A DNA stretch of 5,564 nucleotides from Flavobacteria bacterium RIFCSPLOWO2_12_FULL_31_7 (lineage in GTDB: Bacteria > Bacteroidota > Bacteroidia > Flavobacteriales > Flavobacteriaceae), in assembly GCA_001800945.1 (NCBI GenBank), contig MGWJ01000093.1, positions 1-5,564 on the forward strand, read 5' to 3'. The translations under genes and the position numbers were made by a program. Under the pieces are notes generated by a model. It was not told where the DNA came from. It saw only the letters and a list, made by a program, of their open reading frames with translations, and made no database searches. Shown here piece by piece: positions 1-5,564 of the stretch; position 1 is the first letter of the stretch; each line of letters starts with the position of its first letter.

Positions 1-1899
1 TTTGTAAGCTAAATCAGCATTAGCAAAACCAGCGATAGTTCTTGTTCTGATTGTTCTGTTGTTGTAACCTAAACCTCTTAAAGTTGTAGGAGTATCAGGG
101 TTTAACACATTACTAATGTGGTAGAAACCTAAAACATCTAAATTTTTACCTCCTTGAGACATTTCTCTGAATAATCTGTCTTGAATATTAGAACCAACGT
201 TAAATTTCAAGTTTAAATCAGAAGTTAAGTCATAGTTAAAGTTAACCATGAAGTCATTATAAATGTTTCTTCTTGAAGTTTGGTACTCATAGTAAGAAGA
301 ACCAGTACCTGAACCTCCTAATGCTTCGTAAGACTCAGTAGACGCACCATAATAATCATAAGGAGCGATACTAAACACTGTAGAAATATTAGAGAATTCA
401 TCTCTATGATCTTGACCATTAGTAGCTCTAAGTTGGATATTTCCTAAATAACTTACACTAATGTTTTTGTTTAATTCATAACTTAAATCTAGAATACCAT
501 TCATGATATCAGATTTTTCGTCAAAACGAGCTGCTTTAGAAATCCAGTAAGGGTTTTGAGCATAAACTGTCCAGTGCCCTTCATTACCAGAGTTTTTGAA
601 TCTAGATACAGGAACGTTTGTACCTGTTTGAATTAAATCATCAAATAAATCAGAATCTGTCTGAGATGTAGTTTGAGTAATGTAGTTTACGTTACCACCA
701 ATACTAAATCTGTTGATTTTTTTACCTGCTTTGAAAATGAAAGAGTTTCTTACTAATTGATCTCCATCAACTACGAAATCAGTATTTTGTCTGTTTGCAG
801 ATAAGAAAGCATAAGAATCTGGTCCTCCAACATTAAAATTGAAACCGTTTTGTAAAATAGTACCTGTTTTAAAGAATTGTTTGATATTATCTTTAATTGG
901 TTTCCACTCAGTGAATAAGAAATTACCATCAGCCTGAGGCATACCTACAGGAACAGTTGAAGGGAAGTTAGCTGTATTATAAGCTGGACCCCATGCTCCA
1001 TTTTCCCATGGCACAAAAGTAGCCATAATATTAGGGAAACCTGCAAGACCAGGAATAGTATTCGTGTTCGGGTTTGTTGAATCAGCAAAACCTGGGTCGT
1101 TCGCCCAACCTTGTCCGTACTCCATTTGTCTTTGAGGAACAAAGTTCACTGTTTCAAAGTCAACTCCAGAGTTGATACCGAAAGTAAACTTGTTAGATTT
1201 TGAACCTTTTTTAGTAGTAACAACAATTGCACCGTTTACCCCTTGAGCACCATATAACGCCGCCCCTTGAGCACCTTTAATAACATTCACATCTTGAATG
1301 ATATCTGGAGGTAATTGCGCTAAAATAGCAGCAGAAGAAATAGCACCATCGATAACAATCAAAGCTTGGTTATCCCCAGTTAAAGTTCTAGCACCTCTTA
1401 ATACAATTCTTAAATCCGGTGAAACACCATTAGAAACTGTAGTAATTTGTAAACCAGAAACCTTACCAGTTAATGCCTGAACAGCATTAGGGTTAGCCGC
1501 TTGTGTTAACTCTTTATTACTAATTTGCTTTTGAGTAGACACAATCGCATCTCTAGTTCTCTTAATACCTAAAGCTCCAACAATTTGAACCACTTCAATA
1601 TTAGTAGAACTTGTTGCTAAAACTACATTAACAACATTACCAGCACCAACAGTAACAGTTTTAGTATCTTTTCCTAAGAAAGAGAATTCTAAAACATCAC
1701 CTTGACTAGCTTTGATAGAGAATTTACCATTCTCATCAGTTTGAGTACCTTGTTGTGTACCCGCAATACTTACAGTAGCACCTGGTAAATTTACACCATC
1801 ACTTGTTACTGTACCTGTAACAGTTTTCTGTTGTGCGAAAGAAAACTGCATTGTAAACGCTACTAAAAGCGTAAAAATCCATTTGAACTTCGATCTCAT
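1..1899 (-). CDS. SusC/RagA family TonB-linked outer-membrane transporter, N-terminal 633 residues (C-terminus cut by window edge)
   Basis: This is an outer-membrane, TonB-dependent active transporter; in this family the barrel usually works with a SusD-type surface lipoprotein to import glycans, peptides or other large nutrients. Reading starts at ATG 1899 and stays open for 633 codons to the left edge. Residues 1-22 form a signal peptide ending SFA before QQK. Residues about 27-95 form a carboxypeptidase-regulatory-like beta domain (LPGATVSIAGTQQGT, then TDENGKFSI). The plug follows at about 105-232 with LIVIDGAISS (180-189) and the family signature LYGAQGVNGAIVVTTKKG (215-232). The WGP motif (303-305) and DNIKQFFKTG (337-346) are also typical of SusC proteins. 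The barrel begins near 235. Full family members have roughly 1000 residues, so about a third is missing. VGALGIKR (107-114) stands where many SusC proteins have VVGYG; I recall this variant from flavobacterial homologues. The substrate cannot be told from the sequence. The family assignment is very secure. Confidence 0.96.
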   Translation of the reverse strand, partial: MRSKFKWIFTLLVAFTMQFSFAQQKTVTGTVTSDGVNLPGATVSIAGTQQGTQTDENGKFSIKASQGDVLEFSFLGKDTKTVTVGAGNVVNVVLATSSTNIEVVQIVGALGIKRTRDAIVSTQKQISNKELTQAANPNAVQALTGKVSGLQITTVSNGVSPDLRIVLRGARTLTGDNQALIVIDGAISSAAILAQLPPDIIQDVNVIKGAQGAALYGAQGVNGAIVVTTKKGSKSNKFTFGINSGVDFETVNFVPQRQMEYGQGWANDPGFADSTNPNTNTIPGLAGFPNIMATFVPWENGAWGPAYNTANFPSTVPVGMPQADGNFLFTEWKPIKDNIKQFFKTGTILQNGFNFNVGGPDSYAFLSANRQNTDFVVDGDQLVRNSFIFKAGKKINRFSIGGNVNYITQTTSQTDSDLFDDLIQTGTNVPVSRFKNSGNEGHWTVYAQNPYWISKAARFDEKSDIMNGILDLSYELNKNISVSYLGNIQLRATNGQDHRDEFSNISTVFSIAPYDYYGASTESYEALGGSGTGSSYYEYQTSRRNIYNDFMVNFNYDLTSDLNLKFNVGSNIQDRLFREMSQGGKNLDVLGFYHISNVLNPDTPTTLRGLGYNNRTIRTRTIAGFANADLAYK

Positions 1900-1927
1900 A
1901 TTAATTTTATTTGAGTTAGTTATTCCG

Positions 1928-1958
1928 CAAACTTCTTAATAATTTCTTAAATAAACAA
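1928..1958 (-). promoter_or_regulatory. Weak candidate promoter for the SusC-type gene
   Basis: On the minus strand TTG (1958-1956) is followed by a 20-base spacer and GAAGTTTG (1935-1928). This differs from the Bacteroidota -7 consensus TAnnTTTG at one fixed position (G for T), and the spacer is within the usual range. Transcription would start about 10-15 bases upstream of an A-rich stretch before the ATG at 1899, giving a leader of roughly 20-25 bases. In AT-rich DNA such a match can arise by chance, so this is only a suggestion. Confidence 0.3.
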
Positions 1959-1978
1959 ATAATACTTCGGAATATTAT
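1959..1978. repeat. AT-rich inverted repeat upstream of the SusC-type gene
   Basis: ATAATA (1959-1964) and TATTAT (1973-1978) are perfect inverted arms around the 8-base centre CTTCGGAA. The repeat directly abuts the candidate -33 element of the transporter promoter, where a regulator could bind. As RNA it would form only a weak A-U stem with no T-tract directly after it, so a terminator role is unlikely. Short AT arms are common by chance in DNA of this composition. Confidence 0.3.
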
Positions 1979-1997
1979 CAATTTAATTGTGTTAAAA

Positions 1998-2013
1998 TTT
2001 TTTAGCTAAAAAA
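1998..2013. repeat. Perfect 16-base palindrome in the divergent intergenic region
   Basis: TTTTTTAGCTAAAAAA is identical to its own reverse complement. With one mismatched pair (1997/2014) the symmetry extends to 1995-2016. It lies about 100 bases upstream of both flanking starts (SusC-type gene at 1899, rnhB at 2100). The arms are only A and T, so RNA pairing would be weak; a protein-binding site or a bent, flexible spacer is as likely as a terminator. No function is shown. Confidence 0.4.
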
Positions 2014-2099
2014 ATTAGATTGCCGAAACAACTATATAATAGATGCAAAAAAGTGTTAAAGGTTGCGTGGAAATTATTTATTTTTACAAAAAATATTTT

Positions 2100-2795
2100 A
2101 TGTTAAAGAAATGTTATAAAGAATTTTTAATTGAGTGTGGTACAGACGAAGCCGGAAGAGGCTGTTTAGCTGGGCCTGTAACAGCGGCAGCAATTATTTT
2201 ACACAAGCCTAACACACTCTTAACAAAAGAGGAAAAAAAATTAGAAAAAACACTATTTCATGCCATAAATGATTCTAAACAACTTACAGAAAAGAAACGT
2301 TTTGAGTTAAGACCCATCATCGAAAGTTTATTCGATTTTGCGTACATCCACATACATAATCAAGAAATTGACGAAATAAACATTCTTAACGCCTCAATGA
2401 AAGCCATGCAAGAAAGTGTTTTAAAGCTTAAAACTCAACCAGAACATATTATTGTAGACGGAAACCGGCCTTTAAACGGAAAGCTAGGAATGAAACAAAA
2501 CATAGGGAAGATTTTTTCACCAGAAGAAATTGAAATTTTAAAATCCATTCCGAATACTTCTATAATAAAAGGTGATGCTAATTATTTAAGCATTGCGGCC
2601 GCATCAATTTTAGCCAAAACTTACCGAGATGATTTTATGGATAATATTCACGAAGAATTTCCCATGTATAATTGGAAAAAAAACAAAGGCTACCCTACAA
2701 AAGAACATAGAGAAGCCATTAGAACCTATGGAATTACTAAATACCACAGAACAACTTTTAGATTATTGCCCGAGCAATTAACTTTAGATTTATAG
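2100..2795 (+). CDS. rnhB: Ribonuclease HII
   Basis: Cytoplasmic endonuclease that cuts the RNA strand of RNA-DNA hybrids and nicks beside single ribonucleotides left in DNA, starting their repair; it needs a divalent metal. Numbered from the ATG at 2100 (231 residues), the sequence shows GTDEAGRG with catalytic Asp16 and Glu17, the NDSKQLTEKKR segment (57-67), VDGNRP with Asp120, and SIAAASILAKTYRDD with Asp177, completing the D-E-D-D metal site. The C-terminal NKGYPTKEH and YHRTTF motifs are also present. An in-frame ATG at 2043 would add 19 residues (MQKSVKGCVE and onward) that match nothing conserved; MLKKCYKEFLIECGTDEAGRG is the usual shape of a flavobacterial N-terminus, so 2100 is preferred. 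It is somewhat longer than the roughly 200 residues common in the family because of extra sequence around residues 36-52 and 124-150. I found no convincing Bacteroidota promoter upstream. It converges on lipB with 4 bases between stops. Confidence 0.96.
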   Translation: MLKKCYKEFLIECGTDEAGRGCLAGPVTAAAIILHKPNTLLTKEEKKLEKTLFHAINDSKQLTEKKRFELRPIIESLFDFAYIHIHNQEIDEINILNASMKAMQESVLKLKTQPEHIIVDGNRPLNGKLGMKQNIGKIFSPEEIEILKSIPNTSIIKGDANYLSIAAASILAKTYRDDFMDNIHEEFPMYNWKKNKGYPTKEHREAIRTYGITKYHRTTFRLLPEQLTLDL

Positions 2796-2799
2796 TAAT

Positions 2800-3492
2800 T
2801 TAAACGAAGGAACTTTCAAACAGAACTGCAAAATGCTTTAAGATTTTTTCTTTCACTTCTTGCTCATCTACAACTTTACCTAATTCTACATGCATTGAAG
2901 TAACTGCTTTTCCACGAATCCCACAAGGAATGATGTTGTCAAAATAACCTAAATCAGCATTGACGTTTAAAGCAAAGCCATGCATGGTAACCCAGCGAGA
3001 AGCTCGCACTCCCATCGCGCAAATTTTTCTTGCAAATGGCGTTCCAACATCAAACCAAACTCCAGTTTCTCCAGGACTACGTTCTGTTTTTAATCCGTAT
3101 TCAGCTAAAGTTAAAATAATTGCTTCTTCTAAAAAACGAAGGTATTTATGAATATCAGTAAAAAAATTTTCTAAATCTAAAATAGGATAACCTACAATTT
3201 GTCCTGGTCCGTGATACGTAATATCCCCTCCTCTATTTATCTTATAAAAAGTAGCTCCCTTTTCTGTCAATTGTTTCTCAGAAAGTAACAAATTGGAAAA
3301 ATCACCACTTTTACCTAAGGTATAAACATGTGGATGCTCTACATATAGAAAATAATTTGGCGTACTGATTTCAGGAATATTTCTTTTCTGAATTTTTAAA
3401 TCTACAATTGCTGCAAATAATTCTTCTTGATAATCCCAAGTATCTTTATAATCTTTATTTCCTAAATCTAGAAGTTGAATTTTTTTATTCAT
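2800..3492 (-). CDS. lipB: Octanoyltransferase, lipoate biosynthesis (LipB)
   Basis: Transfers the octanoyl group from octanoyl-acyl carrier protein to the lipoyl-domain lysine of enzymes such as pyruvate and 2-oxoglutarate dehydrogenases and the glycine cleavage H protein. Lipoyl synthase (LipA), not in this window, then inserts sulfur. The protein has 230 residues, normal for the family, and is cytosolic with no signal peptide. Visible motifs are EHPHVYTLGKSGD (52-64), the hallmark RGGDITYHGPGQIVGYP (87-103), GVWFD (144-148), ARKICAMGVR with the catalytic Lys156, HGFALNVN (171-178), and IPCGIRGKAVTSM with the catalytic Cys190. All active-site residues are present, so it should be functional. 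Its ATG overlaps the stop of the upstream lipoprotein gene by one base (TAATG), so the two genes are probably co-transcribed and translationally coupled. The 3' end faces rnhB with only 4 bases between stop codons. Confidence 0.97.
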   Translation of the reverse strand: MNKKIQLLDLGNKDYKDTWDYQEELFAAIVDLKIQKRNIPEISTPNYFLYVEHPHVYTLGKSGDFSNLLLSEKQLTEKGATFYKINRGGDITYHGPGQIVGYPILDLENFFTDIHKYLRFLEEAIILTLAEYGLKTERSPGETGVWFDVGTPFARKICAMGVRASRWVTMHGFALNVNADLGYFDNIIPCGIRGKAVTSMHVELGKVVDEQEVKEKILKHFAVLFESSFV

Positions 3493-3494
3493 TA
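3490..3494 (-). other. TAATG stop/start overlap coupling the lipoprotein gene to lipB
   Basis: On the minus strand the TAA of the lipoprotein gene (3494-3492) shares its last A with the ATG of lipB (3492-3490). The bases before it are A-rich and carry no Shine-Dalgarno sequence. Such overlaps normally allow a terminating ribosome to restart on the next gene, which would tie LipB synthesis to translation of the lipoprotein. The overlap is seen directly; coupling is inferred. Confidence 0.7.
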
Positions 3495-4433
3495 TTTTTC
3501 AAATTCGATATTTAAATTCAAATCTTTAATTTTTTTGGTAAACTCTTCGAACTTATATTTGATGAAAATTGTTTTTTTATCGTCACTTAATTTATAATCA
3601 GATTTTTTTAATGACACACTTTTTATTTTTTTCGCAAAAGTATACTGAAACTCAAAAGTAGAGTCTTCCATTCCTTTCTTCATCATTTCGCCCATTTTTT
3701 TAAATTCTTCATCCATTTTTTTCATATCGGCCTCACTCATCTCTTCTTCTTCAGAAACATTTTCATCAGACTCCATTTCTTCCACAGCTACTTCGACATC
3801 TTCAACAGCTAATGAATCTGATGATTCAAAATCATAATCAACACTTGCTGCAGCAGTATCTACAACTTCATAATCATATTCCTCATCAGCTTCTTCAACA
3901 ACAGGTTTTTCAATCACCGTTCTAGAAAAACTTTTGCCATCAAAAACGTATTTCACTTCCGATTTCCCTCCTGAATTTGCTGCATCTAAAACTCCAGTAT
4001 CTTTTCCAGAAACATCTTTTATCGTAGAAAGTGCCGAACCAATATTTCCAACTTCAGCAATAGTTTTGAAATTCGTTGACATCACATATTTCATTTCACT
4101 CTTTGCTTTATTCACCACCATTCTAATAGAGTAATTTTTCATTTGCTCCATATTCGCCAATTGCTCTGCTGTTAATTCCTCACCAGCTTTTTGACGTTTA
4201 GCTAAAATATCCTTAACATTAAAAATAGTATCCATGTCTTTTTCCGTACCTTCCGTTAGATCTTTTGTCATTTTGGATGATTTATCTAAATCTTTAGTTA
4301 TCTCCAACATTTTAGACATATCAATCGTATAAGCCAATTTACCAGAACCATCAGCATTAAAAATAATTTGCTCAGAAATGGAACAACTGATCAAAGAAAA
4401 ACTAACCAAAAAAGCAACCAGAATTTTTTTCAT
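3492..4433 (-). CDS. Uncharacterised lipoprotein with a long acidic low-complexity insert
   Basis: I do not recognise a named family or function. The 313-residue product starts with a lipoprotein signal peptide: Lys2-Lys3, a hydrophobic run, and the lipobox LISC with Cys17 as the expected lipidated residue. The residues after Cys17 (SISEQ) have no clear acidic surface-export signal of the kind described in Bacteroidota, so periplasm-facing attachment is a reasonable guess. EQIIFNADGSGKLAYTIDMS (21-40) resembles the beta-hairpin start of other Bacteroidota lipoproteins. Residues 41-115 are charged and helix-prone, and 157-175 look beta-like. Residues about 176-232 are strongly acidic and low in complexity. 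A methionine- and lysine-rich amphipathic helix follows (232-256), then a beta-rich, lysine-rich C-terminus (258-313). It is the first gene of a probable operon with lipB, read from the promoter at 4458-4488. A direct role in lipoylation is not implied, because LipB is cytosolic. Confidence 0.85.
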   Translation of the reverse strand: MKKILVAFLVSFSLISCSISEQIIFNADGSGKLAYTIDMSKMLEITKDLDKSSKMTKDLTEGTEKDMDTIFNVKDILAKRQKAGEELTAEQLANMEQMKNYSIRMVVNKAKSEMKYVMSTNFKTIAEVGNIGSALSTIKDVSGKDTGVLDAANSGGKSEVKYVFDGKSFSRTVIEKPVVEEADEEYDYEVVDTAAASVDYDFESSDSLAVEDVEVAVEEMESDENVSEEEEMSEADMKKMDEEFKKMGEMMKKGMEDSTFEFQYTFAKKIKSVSLKKSDYKLSDDKKTIFIKYKFEEFTKKIKDLNLNIEFEK

Positions 4434-4457
4434 TTTTATCTATTTTTTTATTTTTCC

Positions 4458-4488
4458 CAAAGATACAATTTTGAATTCATTCTGCTAA
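4458..4488 (-). promoter_or_regulatory. Probable promoter of the lipoprotein-lipB operon
   Basis: On the minus strand TATCTTTG (4465-4458) matches the Bacteroidota -7 consensus TAnnTTTG exactly. A 19-base spacer separates it from TTAG (4488-4485), one mismatch from the -33 element TTTG. The expected transcript would start near 4452 and have a leader of about 19 A-rich bases before the ATG at 4433. The exact -7 box, correct spacing and position make it likely despite the imperfect -33 element. Confidence 0.65.
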
Positions 4489-4499
4489 AAAATTCTCAC

Positions 4500-4530
4500 T
4501 TTGAAACTTTATTTCTATTACCTATCTTTG
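4500..4530 (+). promoter_or_regulatory. Promoter of lysS, full Bacteroidota consensus
   Basis: TTTG (4500-4503), a spacer of exactly 19 bases, and TATCTTTG (4523-4530) give a perfect match to the Bacteroidota housekeeping promoter (TTTG, 19 bases, TAnnTTTG). Transcription should begin around 4535-4538, leaving a short A/T-rich leader of about 15-18 bases before the ATG at 4553, with no Shine-Dalgarno sequence. There is no room in this leader for a T-box or riboswitch. Confidence 0.8.
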
Positions 4531-4552
4531 CCTTCTTAAAATATAAATAATT

Positions 4553-5564
4553 ATGCAACTTTCCGAACAAGAAATCATTAGAAGAGAGAAATTACAAGCC
4601 TTGAGAAATTTAGGCATCAACCCTTATCCAGCAGATTTATATCCAGTGAAGCACACTTCAAAAACCATAAAGGAAAACTTTGAAGAAGGAAAGAAGGTGG
4701 TAATTGCAGGTCGATTAATGAGTGTAAGAGATCAAGGTAAAGCTGCATTTGCTGAAATTCAAGACAGTGAAGGTAGAATTCAAGTCTATTTTAACCGTGA
4801 TATAATTTGCGAAGGCGAAGACAAAACATTATACAATCAAGTTTTTAAAAAATTAACGGATTTAGGTGATTTTTTAGGTATTGAAGGAGAACTTTTTACC
4901 ACACAAGTGGGTGCAAAATGTGTTCGTGTTGATGATTTTACTTTTTTAAGTAAAACGTTACGTCCTTTACCCTTACCAAAAACAGATGAAGATGGTAAAG
5001 TTTACGATGCTTTCAACGATGCCGAATTACGTTACCGTATGCGTTATGTGGATTTAGTTGTAAACCCGCAAGTGAAAGAAGTTTTCGTAAAGCGAACCAA
5101 ATTATTCACTGCCATGAGAACTTTCTTTAACCAAGCTGGTTATATGGAAGTAGAAACTCCAGTTCTACAATCGATTCCAGGAGGAGCTGCCGCTCGCCCG
5201 TTTATCACACATCACAACAGTTTAGACATTCCTTTATACATGAGAATTGCTAACGAATTATACCTAAAAAGATTAATTGTTGGTGGCTTTGATGGAGTAT
5301 ACGAGTTTTCAAAAAACTTCCGTAACGAAGGAATGGACAGAACACACAATCCAGAATTTACAGCAATGGAAATTTATGTAGCTTACAAAGACTACAATTG
5401 GATGATGGAAATGACAGAAAATCTATTAGAATATTGTGCCACAGAAGTAAACGGAACTACAGAAGCTACTTTTGGAGAACATAAAGTAGATTTCAAAGCG
5501 CCTTATGCAAGAGTGACGATGACAGATGCTATCAAACAATTTACAGGTTTTGATATTACAGGTA
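4553..5564 (+). CDS. lysS: Lysyl-tRNA synthetase, class II, N-terminal 337 residues (C-terminus cut by window edge)
   Basis: Cytoplasmic enzyme that activates lysine with ATP and attaches it to tRNA-Lys. The ATG at 4553 gives MQLSEQEIIRREKLQALRNL, the usual N-terminal helix; no upstream in-frame start fits better. The OB-fold anticodon-binding domain spans about residues 48-135 (VVIAGRLMSVRDQGKAAFAE, then IQVYFNRD). ELRYRMRYVDLVVNP (158-172) leads into the class II catalytic core. Motif 1 covers GYMEVETPVLQSIPGGAAARPF (196-217, shown in part). Motif 2 includes FRNEGMDRTHNPEFT (256-270) with the ATP-contacting Arg257 and Glu259. APELYLKRL-like ANELYLKRLIVGGF (233-246) identifies LysRS rather than AspRS or AsnRS. 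Motif 3 lies beyond the right edge; homologues in this phylum reach about 560 residues. It is divergent from the lipoprotein gene, with 119 bases between starts. Confidence 0.98.
   Translation, partial: MQLSEQEIIRREKLQALRNLGINPYPADLYPVKHTSKTIKENFEEGKKVVIAGRLMSVRDQGKAAFAEIQDSEGRIQVYFNRDIICEGEDKTLYNQVFKKLTDLGDFLGIEGELFTTQVGAKCVRVDDFTFLSKTLRPLPLPKTDEDGKVYDAFNDAELRYRMRYVDLVVNPQVKEVFVKRTKLFTAMRTFFNQAGYMEVETPVLQSIPGGAAARPFITHHNSLDIPLYMRIANELYLKRLIVGGFDGVYEFSKNFRNEGMDRTHNPEFTAMEIYVAYKDYNWMMEMTENLLEYCATEVNGTTEATFGEHKVDFKAPYARVTMTDAIKQFTGFDITG

Noticed and set aside
945..1142. Short open frame of 65 codons on the minus strand
   Set aside because: It lies wholly inside the SusC-type coding sequence in another frame on the same strand, and its product shows no recognisable motif.
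1298..1480. Short open frame of 60 codons on the plus strand
   Set aside because: It is antisense to the plug-domain region of the SusC-type gene, which has clear family motifs; no independent support.
1998..2016. The palindrome read as an intrinsic terminator
   Set aside because: The stem would be only six A-U pairs with a 4-base loop, too weak, and no gene ends beside it.
2035..2040. TATAAT, a sigma-70-like -10 box upstream of rnhB
   Set aside because: There is no matching -35 element at the proper distance, and Bacteroidota housekeeping promoters use TAnnTTTG rather than TATAAT.
2960..3151. Short open frame of 63 codons on the plus strand
   Set aside because: It is antisense to the catalytic part of lipB and arises from that gene's codon pattern.
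3738..3908. Acidic stretch considered as a sign of frameshift or broken gene
   Set aside because: The reading frame is open from signal peptide to stop, and both flanks look like sensible protein, so the segment is part of an intact gene.
3934..4134. Open frame of 66 codons on the plus strand
   Set aside because: It is antisense to the lipoprotein gene, which has a lipobox, a good start and a promoter.
4368..4550. Open frame of 60 codons on the plus strand spanning the lipoprotein start and the divergent promoters
   Set aside because: It overlaps two promoters and the leader of lysS, and its product is a low-complexity Phe/Leu-rich string expected from AT-rich noncoding DNA.

Overview
The window looks like ordinary chromosomal DNA from a member of the Bacteroidota, most likely the family Flavobacteriaceae. 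Four things point there: a low-GC sequence, a SusC/RagA-type outer-membrane transporter, A-rich leaders with no Shine-Dalgarno sequence before the start codons, and promoters of the Bacteroidota type (TTTG, 19-base spacer, TAnnTTTG). The genus cannot be fixed from the sequence alone.

Layout from left to right. (1) Positions 1-1899, minus strand: the first 633 codons of a SusC/RagA family TonB-dependent outer-membrane transporter. It starts at 1899 and runs off the left edge, so the rest of the beta-barrel and any SusD partner lie outside. (2) Positions 1900-2099: a 200-base AT-rich divergent intergenic region with a weak candidate promoter for the transporter, an AT-rich inverted repeat and a perfect 16-base palindrome. 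(3) Positions 2100-2795, plus strand: rnhB, ribonuclease HII. (4) Positions 4433-2800, minus strand: a two-gene unit with an uncharacterised lipoprotein followed by lipB (octanoyltransferase). The lipoprotein stop and the lipB start overlap as TAATG. lipB and rnhB converge with only 4 bases between their stop codons. (5) Positions 4434-4552: a compact divergent promoter region in which each direction has an identical TATCTTTG -7 element. (6) Positions 4553-5564, plus strand: the first 337 codons of lysS, class II lysyl-tRNA synthetase, cut by the right edge.

Three genes are housekeeping: rnhB removes ribonucleotides from DNA, lipB is the first step of protein lipoylation, and lysS charges tRNA-Lys. 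They do not form one pathway. The transporter serves nutrient uptake; its strong preference for the AGA arginine codon suggests high expression. The least understood gene is the lipoprotein, whose long acidic insert and tight coupling to lipB are the main open questions. I see no mobile element, CRISPR array, tRNA, rRNA or clear new system, and no gene-free stretch longer than about 200 bases.
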